NCBI GenBank assembly: GCA_030340625.1
Contig: JAOPHQ010002885.1
Span: 93,250-157,249, forward strand
DNA from: Merluccius polli
Lineage: Eukaryota > Chordata > Actinopteri > Gadiformes > Merlucciidae
Direction of reading: 5' to 3'
Length of the DNA stretch: 64,000 nucleotides
Shown here in pieces: positions 44,261-56,862 of the stretch. How positions within the stretch are numbered: the first letter of the stretch is position 1; each line of letters starts with the position of its first letter. A program made the position numbers and the translations under genes. Under the pieces are notes generated by a model, which was not told the origin of the DNA, searched no databases, and saw only the letters and a program-made list of their open reading frames with translations.

Positions 44261-44935
44261 TTCTATTGGATCGCTAAGAACAGGAGGGAGAAGCCGGCTA
44301 GGGTTGGCGTAGCGTTACATGTTCAGCGGTTGGGGCAGCAACTGACGAAAGTAAGAGATTGATAGTTTATCTACCGCCTCGTTATCTGTTGAACATATAC
44401 AGGAGGCAGGGTCACGCAGGGTTAAGATAAAGACATTCACTACTCCAATGGTCCAAGACCACACACACACAATCCTGTACCAAAAAAAACGGAAAAAAAA
44501 AACATTTTATTACGTTTCTCTGTAACTGCTCATTTTATCATGCGCTGTGTGGGACTTCTAAAGCTAAACAGGGTTCGAGGTGTGGTCGGCCATTTACTCC
44601 TTCACATCATCACCGTCGAGCGCATGTATCTCTGGTGTTTCTCTTGGTTTGGTTCGGTATCTCGGTCGGCTTCCTTCTGACAGGAATGCACAGCCTCGGC
44701 GGCCGAGAGACTTCAGGCCCTCTATCCCCCTGGAGCGGGCATGGAAAACTGTAAAATAAAAAACGAATAAAATAAAAAAAAAACAGCAGAAACATCTCTC
44801 TCTCTCTCTATCGCTCTTTTTTTCCTTCCTCTCTGTCACCTCCGATGCGAGGGTGAGAATGTTTAAACTAGCGAGTGACAGAGCCAATACCCCTTGTCCC
44901 CGCTGGTAATTGACTGCAAACAGGAATGCTGGGAT
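44261..44935. other. Non-coding sequence
   Basis: A-run patches near 44484-44503 and a CT run at 44797-44810. Frames of 61 and 127 codons on the minus strand have no domain. No gene is recognised. Confidence 0.45.
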
Positions 44936-45008
44936 GTTTAAACACACACCCACACATGCACACACACACACCCACACACTCTATCTCTCTCTCTCGCGCT
45001 GTCTATCT

Positions 45009-45054
<46 letters not shown>

Positions 45055-45310
45055 TTCCACGCAGTCCCTGACAATACACCACCCCTCAGCCTTGGGTTCG
45101 CCTGGTGCACAACGTGCACACGCGCCTGTATGTGTGTCTGTGTGTGTGTGTGTGTGTATGTGTGTATGTGTGTGTGTGTGTTTTGCCTTCTCTTTTTCAT
45201 GTGACATTCTACTCACTTGGGTCAGTAGCAGGCAGCAGCAGTAATAATTACTCTAGGAACATGATAAATCTGAGGACCAGCTGTTCAATTCTGTCACTGC
45301 CAACTAAGGC

Positions 45311-45341
<31 letters not shown>

Positions 45342-45586
45342 GAGAGAGAGACAGAGAGAGACAGAGAGAGAGAGAGAGGGGGGGGGGGGGGGCGTGGAGA
45401 GAATAGAGAGAGAAGAGAGATGGGGAGTGGGTATGGGCTCAGGAGTTTGCAGTTTGCTTGGATTTTTTTTTTAACTTGGTAACTTGATAGGATTACATGG
45501 TTCTAGGGCCCACACCTGTTAAGAGGCTGTTAGCAGAACAGTTGGCAGTCCCATAGCCACAGCTTAGCTCTCTCTATCGCGCTCCT

Positions 45587-45636
<50 letters not shown>

Positions 45637-45766
45637 GTCCCTTTATCCCCTTTTGGGGATTTTTGTGTGTGTGTGTGTGTGTAAAATGAGTGTTCAATCC
45701 ACTGGGCTTTTGCCTTTAGAGGGGCGAGGAAGCTCTGGAAAAAAACAGTCCATGTGACACAAGTGT

Positions 45767-45827
<61 letters not shown>

Positions 45828-46115
45828 AATGGTGGGCCGCATGCGGCGCACACGTGTATGTGTGTGTGTGTGTGTTTGTGTGTGTGTGCGAGCGACACTG
45901 GGTGTGCGTGTACGTGCAATTTGTGCGCGAGAGAGAGACACCAGACTGGCTGACATCTCTCTCTCTCGATCTCTCGCTCTCTCTCTTCCTCTCTCACTGT
46001 CTCTCTCACTCTCTTTCTCTTCCTCTCTCTCTTTCTCTCTCTCTTCCTCTGTTCCTCTCTCGCTCTCGCTCTCTCTCTCTGTCTCTCTCTCTGTCTCTCT
46101 ATGTCTCTCTCTCCT
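44936..46115. repeat. Dense CA, TG, GA and CT microsatellite cluster
   Basis: (CA)n at 44941-44980 and 45010-45052, (TG)n at 45128-45180, (GA)n at 45310-45377 joined to G14, (CT)n at 45588-45634, (TG)n at 45664-45682, (TG)29 at 45768-45825, TG-rich DNA at 45854-45890 and CT-rich DNA at 45955-46110. Frames of up to 186 codons on either strand are repeat artefacts. 45200-45300 and 45430-45580 are non-repetitive. Confidence 0.94.
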
Positions 46116-47000
46116 GAGACACATTGTCTGCCATCAGCAGAGCTTCCCTGCCCGACCCCCAGTCTCTGCGGAGCCGCCCCTGGAACAATGTACGTACAAG
46201 TGACACGACAGCCAGCCACACAGGAGGAATTCAATTGGGCTCCTTGCAGAAGGGTGGGGGACAGGTGTCGGCACTCAGGATACAGGTTGAACCAGACGAT
46301 TTAATGCGATTTAGGGCTAGGTTGAGAGCATTTGTGGGTATTTTAGGAGTGCCACAAGCCCTTTCGTAAATCACACATGCTTTCAGAAGGAGTGGAGAAA
46401 TGAGTAATGCATACAATTTGCAGCTTGTCCTCTCTTGTTGAGTGGAAAAGTGTATTTTTTTGGTTGCTGTCTGTACAAAGAACACTTTAAACTATAAGAC
46501 CTTTTTTTTGTAGTTAAGTGTTATATGTAGATTGCCATGATCTGATTAGTGTAAAACAAGATTCAGTTAGGTTTTTCCTTTACCCCTTTATTCCCTAAGT
46601 ATAATACTGTTAGGGAATAAACATATTTAAATTGAGAAAATGAACAAAGAGGCCTTTTTGTTCACTTATCTTAATACAGAGCTATCATTTGGTAGGGCTT
46701 GGCTGGCATTTATGACACTTGAGAAGCAGATAGGCAAACAGCAATACGTTGTTTTGTGGCTAAGTGCAGTATCTCCCACTGCCTTATTAGGTATTCCACA
46801 GCAACACGGCTCTTTGCCCTCCTCAATTTCTATGGGCCCTCAGCACCTGTTCCCCCCATTGTGGGGGAATTTTCTATATTTGGCAGGAAGTTGGTCTCTC
46901 TCTGTCTCTCTCTCTGTCTCTCGCTCGTTCCCTCAATTGGTTTTAGAGGCTGGTGTCTTCCAATAGTCAGACAGATAACTTATTTAAAATTTCCACAATG
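46116..47000. other. Non-coding sequence with a small perfect inverted repeat
   Basis: Frames of 67-108 codons exist without domains. The region 46620-46970 is non-repetitive until a CTGTCT/CTCTGT patch at 46896-46922. An 11-bp stem hairpin at 46588-46620 is listed separately. Nothing else. Confidence 0.45.
46588..46620. repeat. Hairpin with perfect 11-bp arms
   Basis: TTATTCCCTAA at 46588-46598 and TTAGGGAATAA at 46610-46620 are exact reverse complements around GTATAATACTG, whose first nine bases (GTA, TAA, TAC) can add three more pairs. A DNA or RNA hairpin of 11 to 14 pairs is possible. Confidence 0.9.
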
Positions 47001-48030
47001 ATGTTGTTGTGTTTTTCTCCCGGCCGTACCGCTTCCTAACAAGGATGCGTCGTATGACAATATCGCCCGGTGCGATCCGACTTGAGAGGCAAATGCCACA
47101 TTTCTCACCCGTCCTCGTAAATGTCACCTTGTCTGAGACATGTTATTGACGAGTCTCGTTGCCACACGATCCCTGTGTTATCTCCAACACGGGAGGGGGA
47201 GTGGGTGGTTGAGTAGAAAGAAAGGACAATTAAAAATAGAAAAGTTAATAACTATCACCGGCTGACTTTTAATTGTCCTGATATGCAATCGCCAAAATGA
47301 CAATAAAAAGAAAATGGAGCCCGGGCCACACTAAGGGTTTTATCTCCTCTGCTCTGTGCCCAAAGTGTCGTGTCCATAACCTCACCACCTGATCTACAGA
47401 GTAAAATAACTGCTAGGGCTTATTGTTTGGACAATATTGGAGACCCCCCCCACCTCCTCCTCCATTGCTTCCCGCTCCTCTCCCCTGATTCATTTCACCC
47501 ACTGTCCTCGCCTGCCTGAAAAAAATGGCGTTAATTTTTTTATTACCTGTTTGACTCTCAGGCCTTATTACTGTAGCCCCTTAATGTTCTCCGTAACCGT
47601 GGAAACCAGATGAATAAATGTCCGCCAAAGAAAATGAGATGATTAAACAGGTCACCCTTGCAAAACAAATTCGCTTGGTCGAGCGCAATTTGTGTACCGA
47701 GCGGCTGTCTTAACAGTTTGCTAACAAGGGGATTGTTTGCCAAGGTAACTGAGGGAGAAGGCTGGAGCCAAATGAAAAAAAAAAGCAAGGAGAGAAAAAA
47801 AAAGAATCAAGACCAAATATATGTGGACAGAAAGCCAAACAACATGATTAAAAATGCAGTGGTGTTCAAATGGTACGACATTGTACTGCACTGTTTTACC
47901 TTTCTGTCTTTTAGTAGTGTCTGTGCTATGTTTTTTTTTAAACTTTTGATCAAACCTTAGAGAAAAGCTACTTTACATTTTGTGTGCATGTGTCTGTGTG
48001 TATTTGTGTGGCATGTGAGTTGAAAACGGT
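47001..48030. other. Non-coding sequence
   Basis: 47200-47420 is unique-looking, with CAATTAAAAATAGAAAAGTTAATAAC near 47227. C-runs lie near 47442-47460 and A-runs near 47774-47800. A 100-codon frame has no domain. Confidence 0.4.
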
Positions 48031-48310
48031 ATTTTCATGCGATGAATTTTGCCATCAGTATGGTGCACATTTAGGTTTAAGCCAACCATGCATATTATTT
48101 TCATAGGCTTTGGGTCTGTTATCGCCATGAAGTGCAGCAGCGAACAGAATTTGCCTCATTTATGTGGCAACCAATCATTACCGCTAATTGTCCTTGAGGC
48201 CATCTGTATAGAATGGCATGTCCTGAATCGGTGTTGGAATGGACCCGGTCATGGCTTTACATAGCCCGCTGACACGCAGAAGTCCAATAAAAATACTTAA
48301 CTCCTTTACG
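48031..48310. promoter_or_regulatory. Candidate conserved non-coding element
   Basis: A non-repetitive 270-bp block that is open in one frame on the plus strand over 71 codons without a recognised domain, with CAACCATGCATATTATTTTC near 48082, CAACCAATCATTACCGCTAATTG near 48169 and ATAGAATGGCATGTCC near 48208. It stands out from the A-rich flanks. An unrecognised short exon cannot be excluded. Confidence 0.33.
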
Positions 48311-49225
48311 GTCAATACAAACCTATTGGTATTCCGGATATAGCCAGGGCCCGGGCATGTTTTTAAAAATAAAAGTGTCACACATATACAGCCGCCTTTA
48401 AACGGTAGCCAAGCGTTGGTATTTTCCCATGATGCGCCTCCCCCCACCCCCCTTCACTTTCCTCATTATGATGTTCTCACACAACTCGGTCGCCCATCCA
48501 TACTAAAAAGTCTCGAGTCTTATCCCTCCTTTTTTAAACCTTAGTAAATAAGAGAGTCGGCTCCGGTTAGAGCTGTGTAAAGATAGGTCGTACGGAGCAG
48601 ACTGGGATTAGAAAAGCCAGGCCCGTGTTACCAAACTGACCACAAATCATAATGTCGGGGACGCGACGGCCATGTTGTTTATGGAGCAGTGCCACACTGC
48701 GCCACTCAAGGGTGTTGCCTGTTTGCATTGATGCGCCACCGCGACTCTCACTGACTCGCCATAAAACAACTTCCACGCTTCCTACTCACAGCGGCCATTT
48801 TGTCCCGCGACCGACGCAGAATCCGGTCGTCGGCCACAAAGCCAAAGCTTTCACTCATTAAGTTCAGAAATAAAACAACAAAAAGGGGCGGCGGGGGGGG
48901 AAATGAAGGGTGTTAACAAGATGGTGGCTCTTATGGTTTTAATTTACATTGTGTGGGACAAAAGATGGGTGGTTGGATGAGGTTTTTTTTTTCCCTTCGC
49001 TGGTTAGGGGTTTATTTCCTCCCAATACAGGGACACCGTAGCTCAAAACTGAAAAGCACTTATGCATTATTGATGTTTTAATTTGTGCAAATGCCCGAGT
49101 CTTTGTTAAGTGATTATAGTGCTGGTGAGATAACAGAGGAAGTACTTCTCTTATGAAACAAGAGCTAGCCTGCTGGCCACACTGGGAAGCCATTGGTCTT
49201 AATCTAACCAGTCCATGCAGCACCC
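48311..49225. other. Non-coding sequence with G-run
   Basis: CTCCCCCCACCCCCC lies near 48438 and GGCGGCGGGGGGGG near 48889. 48560-48850 has moderate CpG content and opposing frames of 69 codons. No gene recognised. Confidence 0.4.
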
Positions 49226-50280
49226 AGTTCCCATGAGAGAGAGCGAGAGGGAGAGAGAGAGAGGGCGGGAAACAGAGAGAGAGAGAGAGAGAGAGAAGTG
49301 TTGACTCAAAAAATATATATCAGCATGTCGTAAGATAAGAAAAAAAATTCAGCCGTTGATCTTTTGTCCCTATTTCAGCTAGACCTCTCCCATTTACGAT
49401 GTTGGTTTTATAGGGCTTTTACATCCCTTATCAAAAATTATTTGATGTAAATACAATGGAAGTGACCTGAAAGCCGATGGTGCAAATATATTCCTCATGG
49501 AACAGGAGAGCCCTGACCTTGGGAGAGGGAATGCATGCAAAGTTATAATGACCTGCGCTTGCAAAACAAACCAATAAAACAATGCCTCTGGATATAGAGG
49601 GAGTTGAGGTAAATATGTGAGGACAGGAAAAAAATAGAAAGGCAGGGTTTCTCTTTTATTAACTCTGAACAAAAGCCTGTAAATGGCACCAAGTTTATCT
49701 ACCAAGTTCAAATTTTATTTAATCGTTTTATACAGCCAAACGTTCCATCCCATTACAAAAAAAACCCAAACAAAAACATAAAAAGAAATAAGGAGTATTT
49801 AAACGGAGGCTCCCTTCCCTCGGTGCTTTAGATCACTGTCAGTGTTGTGCTTAAACAGCAGGCTTTAAGTTACAGGATTTGGGACTCAGTGATGTCTCCA
49901 CCATCTCAGTTCCTGAGGCCCTGGCTATGTTTTCTTTTGGTTTTTTTTTTTTTCTTGGGTTTTTAAGTCAGGCTCGGCTCACAGATACCTGTTCCCCACA
50001 CCTGCTGTTGTTCTCCCAAGCCGGACAAGCTCACGGATGTGCTATAAATCATAGCGCGTTCGTGTAGCCCTGAATCCATTACTATGGCTTCTGTCAATGT
50101 CAGCTCCGTACGAGATAAGTGCTGTAGGCTTGGCTTTTGGCTTTTTTTTTTTCTTTTTTGTTCCTCTTTTGTTTCGCGCGGGCTTTATTCACGTTCACTT
50201 TGTTCCGCGGGAAAATGGGATCTCGTCTCGGAAGCGCTGCTTTGCCTTCTGCTAGGAGGTCCACAGAGGAGTTGAAATGT
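49226..50280. other. (GA)n, then non-coding sequence
   Basis: GA repeats lie at 49233-49297. The rest is AT-rich with T-runs at 49940-49953 and 50140-50159. Frames of 62-105 codons have no domain. Confidence 0.45.
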
Positions 50281-50373
50281 GCGCACACACACATGTGCAC
50301 TCACACACACACATACACACACACACACACATCCACACACACGCACGCAGACACACACACACACACGCAGACA

Positions 50374-50405
<32 letters not shown>

Positions 50406-50508
50406 TACACACACACACACAGACACACACAGCTTTGGTAGGCTTGCAGGCGTTAACTGCTTTATTAAGATGTCTTATGAACCCACCAGCAGTACATGAG
50501 CATAGTGG

Positions 50509-50577
<69 letters not shown>

Positions 50578-50600
50578 GAGAGAAAGAAAGAAAGAAAGAA
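50281..50600. repeat. (CA)n cluster and long (GA)n
   Basis: Imperfect (CA)n with GCAGACACAC-type interruptions runs over 50281-50430, and (GA)n with GAAA units over 50511-50600. Frames translate as His-Thr or Glu-Arg runs. Confidence 0.95.
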
Positions 50601-50891
50601 TGTAAATCCCATATTGCTTGGATGATTTGATGTCATTTGTAGACCAAAGGAACGGTGGGCTTTATTGTGTGCGCCGGGAGAAAGAAGCTGGGGGGGAAAA
50701 AAAAGAAATTCAGAATTTCAATTAGCGTACGTAATCTGAACCTGGTGGCTTTGAGAGAGGGTTTTTTTTCTCTCCCCCCACTAAGAATACAGCACCACTT
50801 GTAAAACATTAATTAAGCTAGCCTGTTTTGTTTTTTTCCTCCCACCCCCCCCGCCCCCCCCCCCCACACCCTTTTTACTTTCTTTTTCAAG
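50601..50891. other. Non-coding sequence ending in pyrimidine tract
   Basis: A-run and T-run patches near 50695-50705 and 50761-50780. 50825-50891 is a strongly C/T-rich tract with two C runs, ending TTTTTCAAG, the candidate acceptor of the next entry. Confidence 0.4.
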
Positions 50892-51092
50892 GATTGGTTA
50901 AAGTATGTTTCACGCAGTCCTTTTCCAGCTACAGAAAAAAAGACACTGAACTCATCTCATAGTTGGACCCCGGTCGCCTACATCAAGTGTGTGACAACAA
51001 AAAACAGGAATCGGAAAAAAAAACAAGGAGGCCTTGAATTGGAGAGCAGAAAAAAAAGCACCAAGGATGAGGAGGAGTGTAAAATGGAGCCG
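50892..51092 (+). CDS. Possible phase-0 exon, unidentified and uncertain
   Basis: From GATTGG after a TTTTTCAAG acceptor to a GTGAGA donor there are exactly 67 open codons. The translation begins Asp-Trp-Leu-Lys-Tyr-Val-Ser-Arg and is Lys/Arg-rich (Lys-Asn-Arg-Asn-Arg-Lys-Lys-Lys in the middle), ending Glu-Glu-Cys-Lys-Met-Glu-Pro. I recognise no domain. The open frame continues past the donor for some codons. The basic character comes largely from A-runs, so a chance frame is a real alternative. Confidence 0.2.
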
Positions 51093-52238
51093 GTGAGAGC
51101 GCGGTGTAGGAGTAGATTATATCATAAGGAGAAGGCTGGCTTTTGCTGAACAGAATGAAAACGGATCCTGGCCTCTGTGAAACCCAAAACCCCTGGTCGG
51201 GGAAAACGAACCCCCCTCGGTTTTAACGACTTTCCTACCTGACAGATGACTTTAGTGCAGCCTTTTGGATCGCGTTGCGCCGCATTTGTCTACCAAATCA
51301 CCAAACCATTGATTATTAATAGTTGATATGAATTGTTAATTGACGGTTAATCGGGGGTTGTGGAGAATCGGATGGTGGGAAGTCGGCGACCCGGGCGGGG
51401 TTGAGGCGTAACTTCATTTAGTTTGTTCTGTCGCAAAAGAGTGTCTCGGATCGGTTGTTTCGATGTTGTTCTCCTGCTGTCTTCTGAACGTATGGTTAGT
51501 GGCTGTCGGCGTGGCGTGTTGGTTTGTTTGTTTGCGTTGCGCGGGGGGGATGGGGGGGGGGGGCTGTAGCCTCACTGGTTAGCCCGCCTCAGTGATCTCG
51601 CTAGCCAAATATGTGAAAATATCCTTAAACAACACTGGTTAGCATTTAGAGGCGCTGGGGCTGATTTACAGGCTGCAGTCTGGTTTCCCATTACATTACA
51701 GCATGGGGATGAAAATGTAAGAGACTCCCAATAGATAATTTACCAGGGCCACAAGTAGATTAGGTTTGAAAGTATATAAAAAAAGCAAACAACGAATAAA
51801 TAAATAAATAAATATACAGTGGTATCTGATGAGGTCAGGGGTTGTTTCAGGTAAAACTGTATTACGTGTTCCAAGAGTAAAGTGCAATTTTTATGGCGAT
51901 GGGCTCCCAGAACATGCATGGACGGAAAAATAGGAAAAAGATAAAAGAGAACAAAAGGCCGTCTGCTGTTGTTTGTGTCGGGCGTCCAATATGCATTTTC
52001 TTTTTCTTTTTTTTCCTTTCCCGGATAATTGTAAATCCTGTTGCCGTGGGTGATGAGTATACATACAGATGATGCATTAAAACTGCCATAACTCGCACAG
52101 CCTGGAAAGCTAAAAATCAATTGGAACGGATAGTTAAGCTGGCCTCTAAAAATCAATGAGCAATTCATGTCCTTGATCACAGAGTGTCATTGCCTTCAAT
52201 GTTAAAGGCTGAAAGCAACGATGGGGCTGGGCTTGCTC
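51093..52238. other. Non-coding sequence, CpG-rich first part
   Basis: 51240-51600 has raised CpG content (GGATCGCGTTGCGCCGC, GTCGGCGACCCGGGCGGGG) and G-runs at 51543-51563. (AATA)n lies at about 51795-51812. Frames of 62-146 codons on the minus strand at 51.7-52.2 kb have no domain. Confidence 0.4.
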
Positions 52239-52728
52239 ACACACACACACACACACATGCGCGCACACACACACACACACACATGCACATCCTGCACAGA
52301 CAAACAGGAACACGCATACATTTGCATTCACCGTTCATATACATTATCGTGGATAAACAAACAACAAAAGACGATGAGCACTAAGCGCTAACCTCTTTTC
52401 AATCACAAGACAAGAATATCGTTCACACATTTCATCGAGAACGGCACAAATTCTACTCATTTTAAGTGGTTGGCCTTTATACTGGAAATACCAAAGAGTT
52501 CATCTATATTTACTTTGACACTTTGGTAATAAATGAGGTGAAGACATTTTATTTACGCCTGGGGTTGGTTAATGCAGTAACTCAGTCAAACGATTGGAAA
52601 TAACAGCGGTTCAAATTTCAAGGCTCGTGTTGTTTTTTATCCATGCAAAATGTTGCAATCCAATGACATGACATAGCATGGCTGTAAAAAAAAAAAAAAA
52701 AAAAGTACTACCTTGAAGTCATAGCACG

Positions 52729-52775
<47 letters not shown>
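52239..52775. repeat. (CA)n tracts and A-run
   Basis: (CA)n at 52239-52282, A20 at about 52684-52703 and (CA)n at 52730-52772. 52300-52680 is AT-rich and non-repetitive with no gene. Confidence 0.92.
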
Positions 52776-53680
52776 AGAGAGATATTTCCCGTAGGAAGGG
52801 TAAGGGAGTAAATAAAGGAAGGGAACATTTCCAGGGTTTGAAAATAGTAATTTTGCCCTTATTAATGCCATTAGTGTAACAGTCACCACGGATCAGATCA
52901 GCGGCTGACCGAAGCAGCTCCCCTGTCTGTGCTGTGTGACAGGCTCACGTCGAGAGCGATCTGGCCACCCCGCGTTGACGAGTGAAGTTTCAAGTGTCCC
53001 AACGACCCAATCCCCCAAATCATCATCCTCCCAGTGCCTTTTCTAACCCTCTCTGTCCTCTCTTTTCATCTCTCTTTTTTATTTAACCAGACTCCCGCGG
53101 ACATTGAGTTGCCAGTGTCAGAGTCCGACGGCTAAAGTCCTTAATTTATCCGGGCTATTAGTAGAAGTGACCCTTTCCGTTGAAAAGTACTATATTTTTA
53201 ACCCACATTTAGCTAATGGCTCAGTGGCAGCCTATTTCTTTTCGAAGCGTTTAATGCTTTAAGGGCCAACGTCGCTTGTCACTTGCACTTTGATGTCACT
53301 ATTAGCCGTGGTATCAACGCTGAACCCTCGCATGCTCGCATGAGCACCAGAGGAGAAATATCCCTTAATACGCGTAAGGAACTTTCTATAGCAAATTCCC
53401 ATTTTATGACACATCTTTTTTTTTCCTTTTTTTTTTTGACAAGCGTGTCACGCGACGGTCTGTGGTCGCTGTGGAGCTCGAGCAGCAGTTGCTTGGCCGG
53501 GAACAGGTGCGCATCCTTTTCCAACGCGCCCCATTTTTCCAGCAGTAACATTTGGAAAGGGTCACCGAGTGGCCCGGATGAATGGTGAACGGGCTTTTTG
53601 AGGGGGGACAGGGGGGGGAGAGGACCTTCGAAGCAGTTGTCACCCGTCAGGAGGAGCAGCGGGTTCGGAGGAGGCAGTTG
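52776..53680. other. Non-coding sequence
   Basis: 53090-53290 is unique-looking and could be a conserved block (GTCCTTAATTTATCCGGGC near 53137, GCGTTTAATGC near 53247). T-runs lie at 53417-53438. A 172-codon minus-strand frame (53279-53797) ends in GA repeats and has no domain. Confidence 0.4.
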
Positions 53681-54640
<960 letters not shown>

Positions 54641-55349
54641 TGTCGATCTGTCAGACTGCCAGTGTCTGTTCCAATTAGATTCCACTTAATACACGTAACC
54701 TCGATTAACACGCAATCAAGCCCAGATAAATCACATCCTTTAAGTCCCCCCCACACACCCGCACCCCCTCCGCGCTCTGCTTTGCTGTGTTGCTTTGCAT
54801 CAATCTTTTTAAAGGTTTTTTTTCTTTTCTTTTTCCGCGACACATTATGTACACAAGTCACAACGTATAACGTCCACCACCGACGGCGTTTGTCGGTAGG
54901 TATGCCGCTAAAAAGGTGACATTGTGTGTGCAGGACAGGTTGGGGGGGGGGGGGGTTTAGTTTAGTTAGGAATGCTGTTTGTTGTTCGCGTCCTACTTCT
55001 CAACCAACTTCCTGCCTGTGTTTCCAGTTGACTTGCGTTGGTGCCCTTCTCACCCTCAAAGGGAGAACAAAAAAAACAGTCGCCTTAATTACAGCAGCCG
55101 TTAAAAAGCTACAGAACGCACTGGCTGCGTTTTCTCTGCATTGCAGGGGTCTGTGTATTGTCTATTGTTGACCTTTTTAGCTAGCGGACAATTGGCTTTG
55201 ACGAGGTTACAAATTAAGACACAGCGCACACAGGCACTGTGGGAAAAACAAAACAAGTCTAGTTTAGAAACAGTTAGATTACCAGCCTGTGAAAGATGCA
55301 ATCAGCCTTACATTTTCAGTCTGATTGTGCTCACAAAGTCAAACACGGG
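54641..55349. other. Non-coding sequence
   Basis: A G13 run lies at about 54943-54956. The DNA otherwise is unique-looking, with GATTCCACTTAATACACG near 54679. Frames of 66-88 codons are unsupported. Confidence 0.4.
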
Positions 55350-55560
55350 ACATTTCTCTTTATCTATAAAATATGAAGGACTATTTGCTAATGATATTTG
55401 CAAATAGCCCGCAGCCTCCCTGCCAATGGCGGAAAGGAAAAGCACACAGAAATCGTGTATACAGCGGAGGAATCAGGGGCCTATTATAATTCTTTGACAA
55501 AGTTAATAATTCACACTGTTTATGCTAATGGAGGGGGAAAATAAAATATAAGGGGACCGA
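55350..55560. promoter_or_regulatory. Candidate conserved non-coding element
   Basis: Contains GCTAATGATATTTGCAAATAGC at about 55388-55409, which holds a self-complementary TATTTGCAAATA core, then CAAAGTTAATAATTCACACTG near 55499 and TTATGCTAATGG near 55519. No simple repeat interrupts it. POU/homeodomain binding is inferred. Confidence 0.42.
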
Positions 55561-56040
55561 CTGTTGAATTAACAAAGAGCCAAACACCAAAAAAAAGAAA
55601 AGAAATCCGGTGGAAAATACGAACCGAATCAAAGCAACCCGGGGCAGTGAAAAGAAAGCCCACGCAGCACTCCTGGGGTCTTCTTTTATTAATCGTGGCT
55701 AAAAAGTGCTAGCATTGACATGTTGAACAGATTAGCTTCCTTAATAACAGGGCGGGTCCAGGGGGCTCGCGCCGCTCATCCGCCAGGACGGTCTGCTCCT
55801 GGTTCATACGCTAACCCCGCTAGCCTCCATCGGGATACGTTACACTCTACGCCGTCTCCCTCCAACCGCCTTTCAGTGATTCCTGCACATTGAGAAGGTC
55901 TTCCTGGTCGCTTTCGGTAAAGTAGCCCAAAACTGCGGCAGTACGCGCGTTGTTTTCTTTTTTAAAACAAAATGGAAGTTGCAGTCACTGTTGGGATTTA
56001 CTCTGGCACTGTATTTTGTTCGGTGGCAGCTCTTGTGGAA
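55561..56040. other. Non-coding sequence with CpG patch
   Basis: A-runs near 55590, then 55740-55870 with raised CpG (GGCTCGCGCCGCTCATCCGCC) and AACAGATTAGCTTCC near 55726. No gene. Confidence 0.4.
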
Positions 56041-56057
56041 CACACACACACACCCAT

Positions 56058-56110
<53 letters not shown>

Positions 56111-56112
56111 TA
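56041..56112. repeat. (CA)n, about 72 bp
   Basis: CA dinucleotides with CCATACA and CATACA interruptions. Confidence 0.95.
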
Positions 56113-56810
56113 CAGGCTGCCACTGTACAGCACTAATGTGTTTTAGATATCTCAACGCTAGTCAGAGTTGACCCAGCCTACCGGTGTGCAAATAGGGCTT
56201 GGATTTAAAATAAATGAGGCTATGAGAAAGGCTCAGGTGGATCCATTTCTTATCTCCATTGCTGCCTTGTCAGCCCCAAGCCTTTTATGGGACTTGTAAG
56301 GATAGCTTAGGTAGACAAGTACAGGGACATGCGGCTCGCCGTTTGTCTTCTTTTTTTTATCAGCGTGTAAGAATAGCCGCAAGAATCAGCCCCCTTTTCT
56401 AATAAAGGGGGACGCATATGAGCGGCCATAGATGGCACCGGCACTCATGTGCGTTCAGCTCCAGAGTTGCAACTGTTGATCTTTGCAAAACCAATTAAAA
56501 AAGTTGTCCATGTTTTATTTAATTAGTATTGGGTGCCTGCAAAATGAGTATTGAATGGACACCCGATAGCCCTCTATCGCTCGTCCACTTTTTCCATTTC
56601 TAAACTCTGTCGGCATCCACAATAACAACAACAACTCTGTGAAAGTCGAGGGACGACGTAGAACACAGGTTGGGCTATTTTATTTAACTTTGCTCTCTTT
56701 CCCAGAGTAAGAGGAGAAAAAGCGAGAGAACAATTCAATTCGAACAACGCTGATTGGGTTTAGCGGCCTCAGACAGACGATGGGCAAACATAATGTGTGT
56801 TTTCATACAC

Positions 56811-56812
<2 letters not shown>
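56113..56812. other. Non-coding sequence, possible conserved block
   Basis: 56480-56600 holds AAACCAATTAAAAAAG, TTTATTTAATTAGTATTGGG and repeated TATTG(G/A) motifs and may be a regulatory block. The rest is unremarkable. Confidence 0.38.

Positions 56813-56862
<50 letters not shown>
56813..56862. repeat. 50-nt C run
   Basis: Fifty consecutive cytosines, the longest homopolymer in the window. It can form i-motif or G-quadruplex structures and is likely length-variable or mis-sized in the assembly. Confidence 0.95.

Noticed and set aside
45564..46234. 172- and 186-codon minus-strand frames
   Set aside because: Glu-Arg and His-Thr runs from GA and CA repeats.
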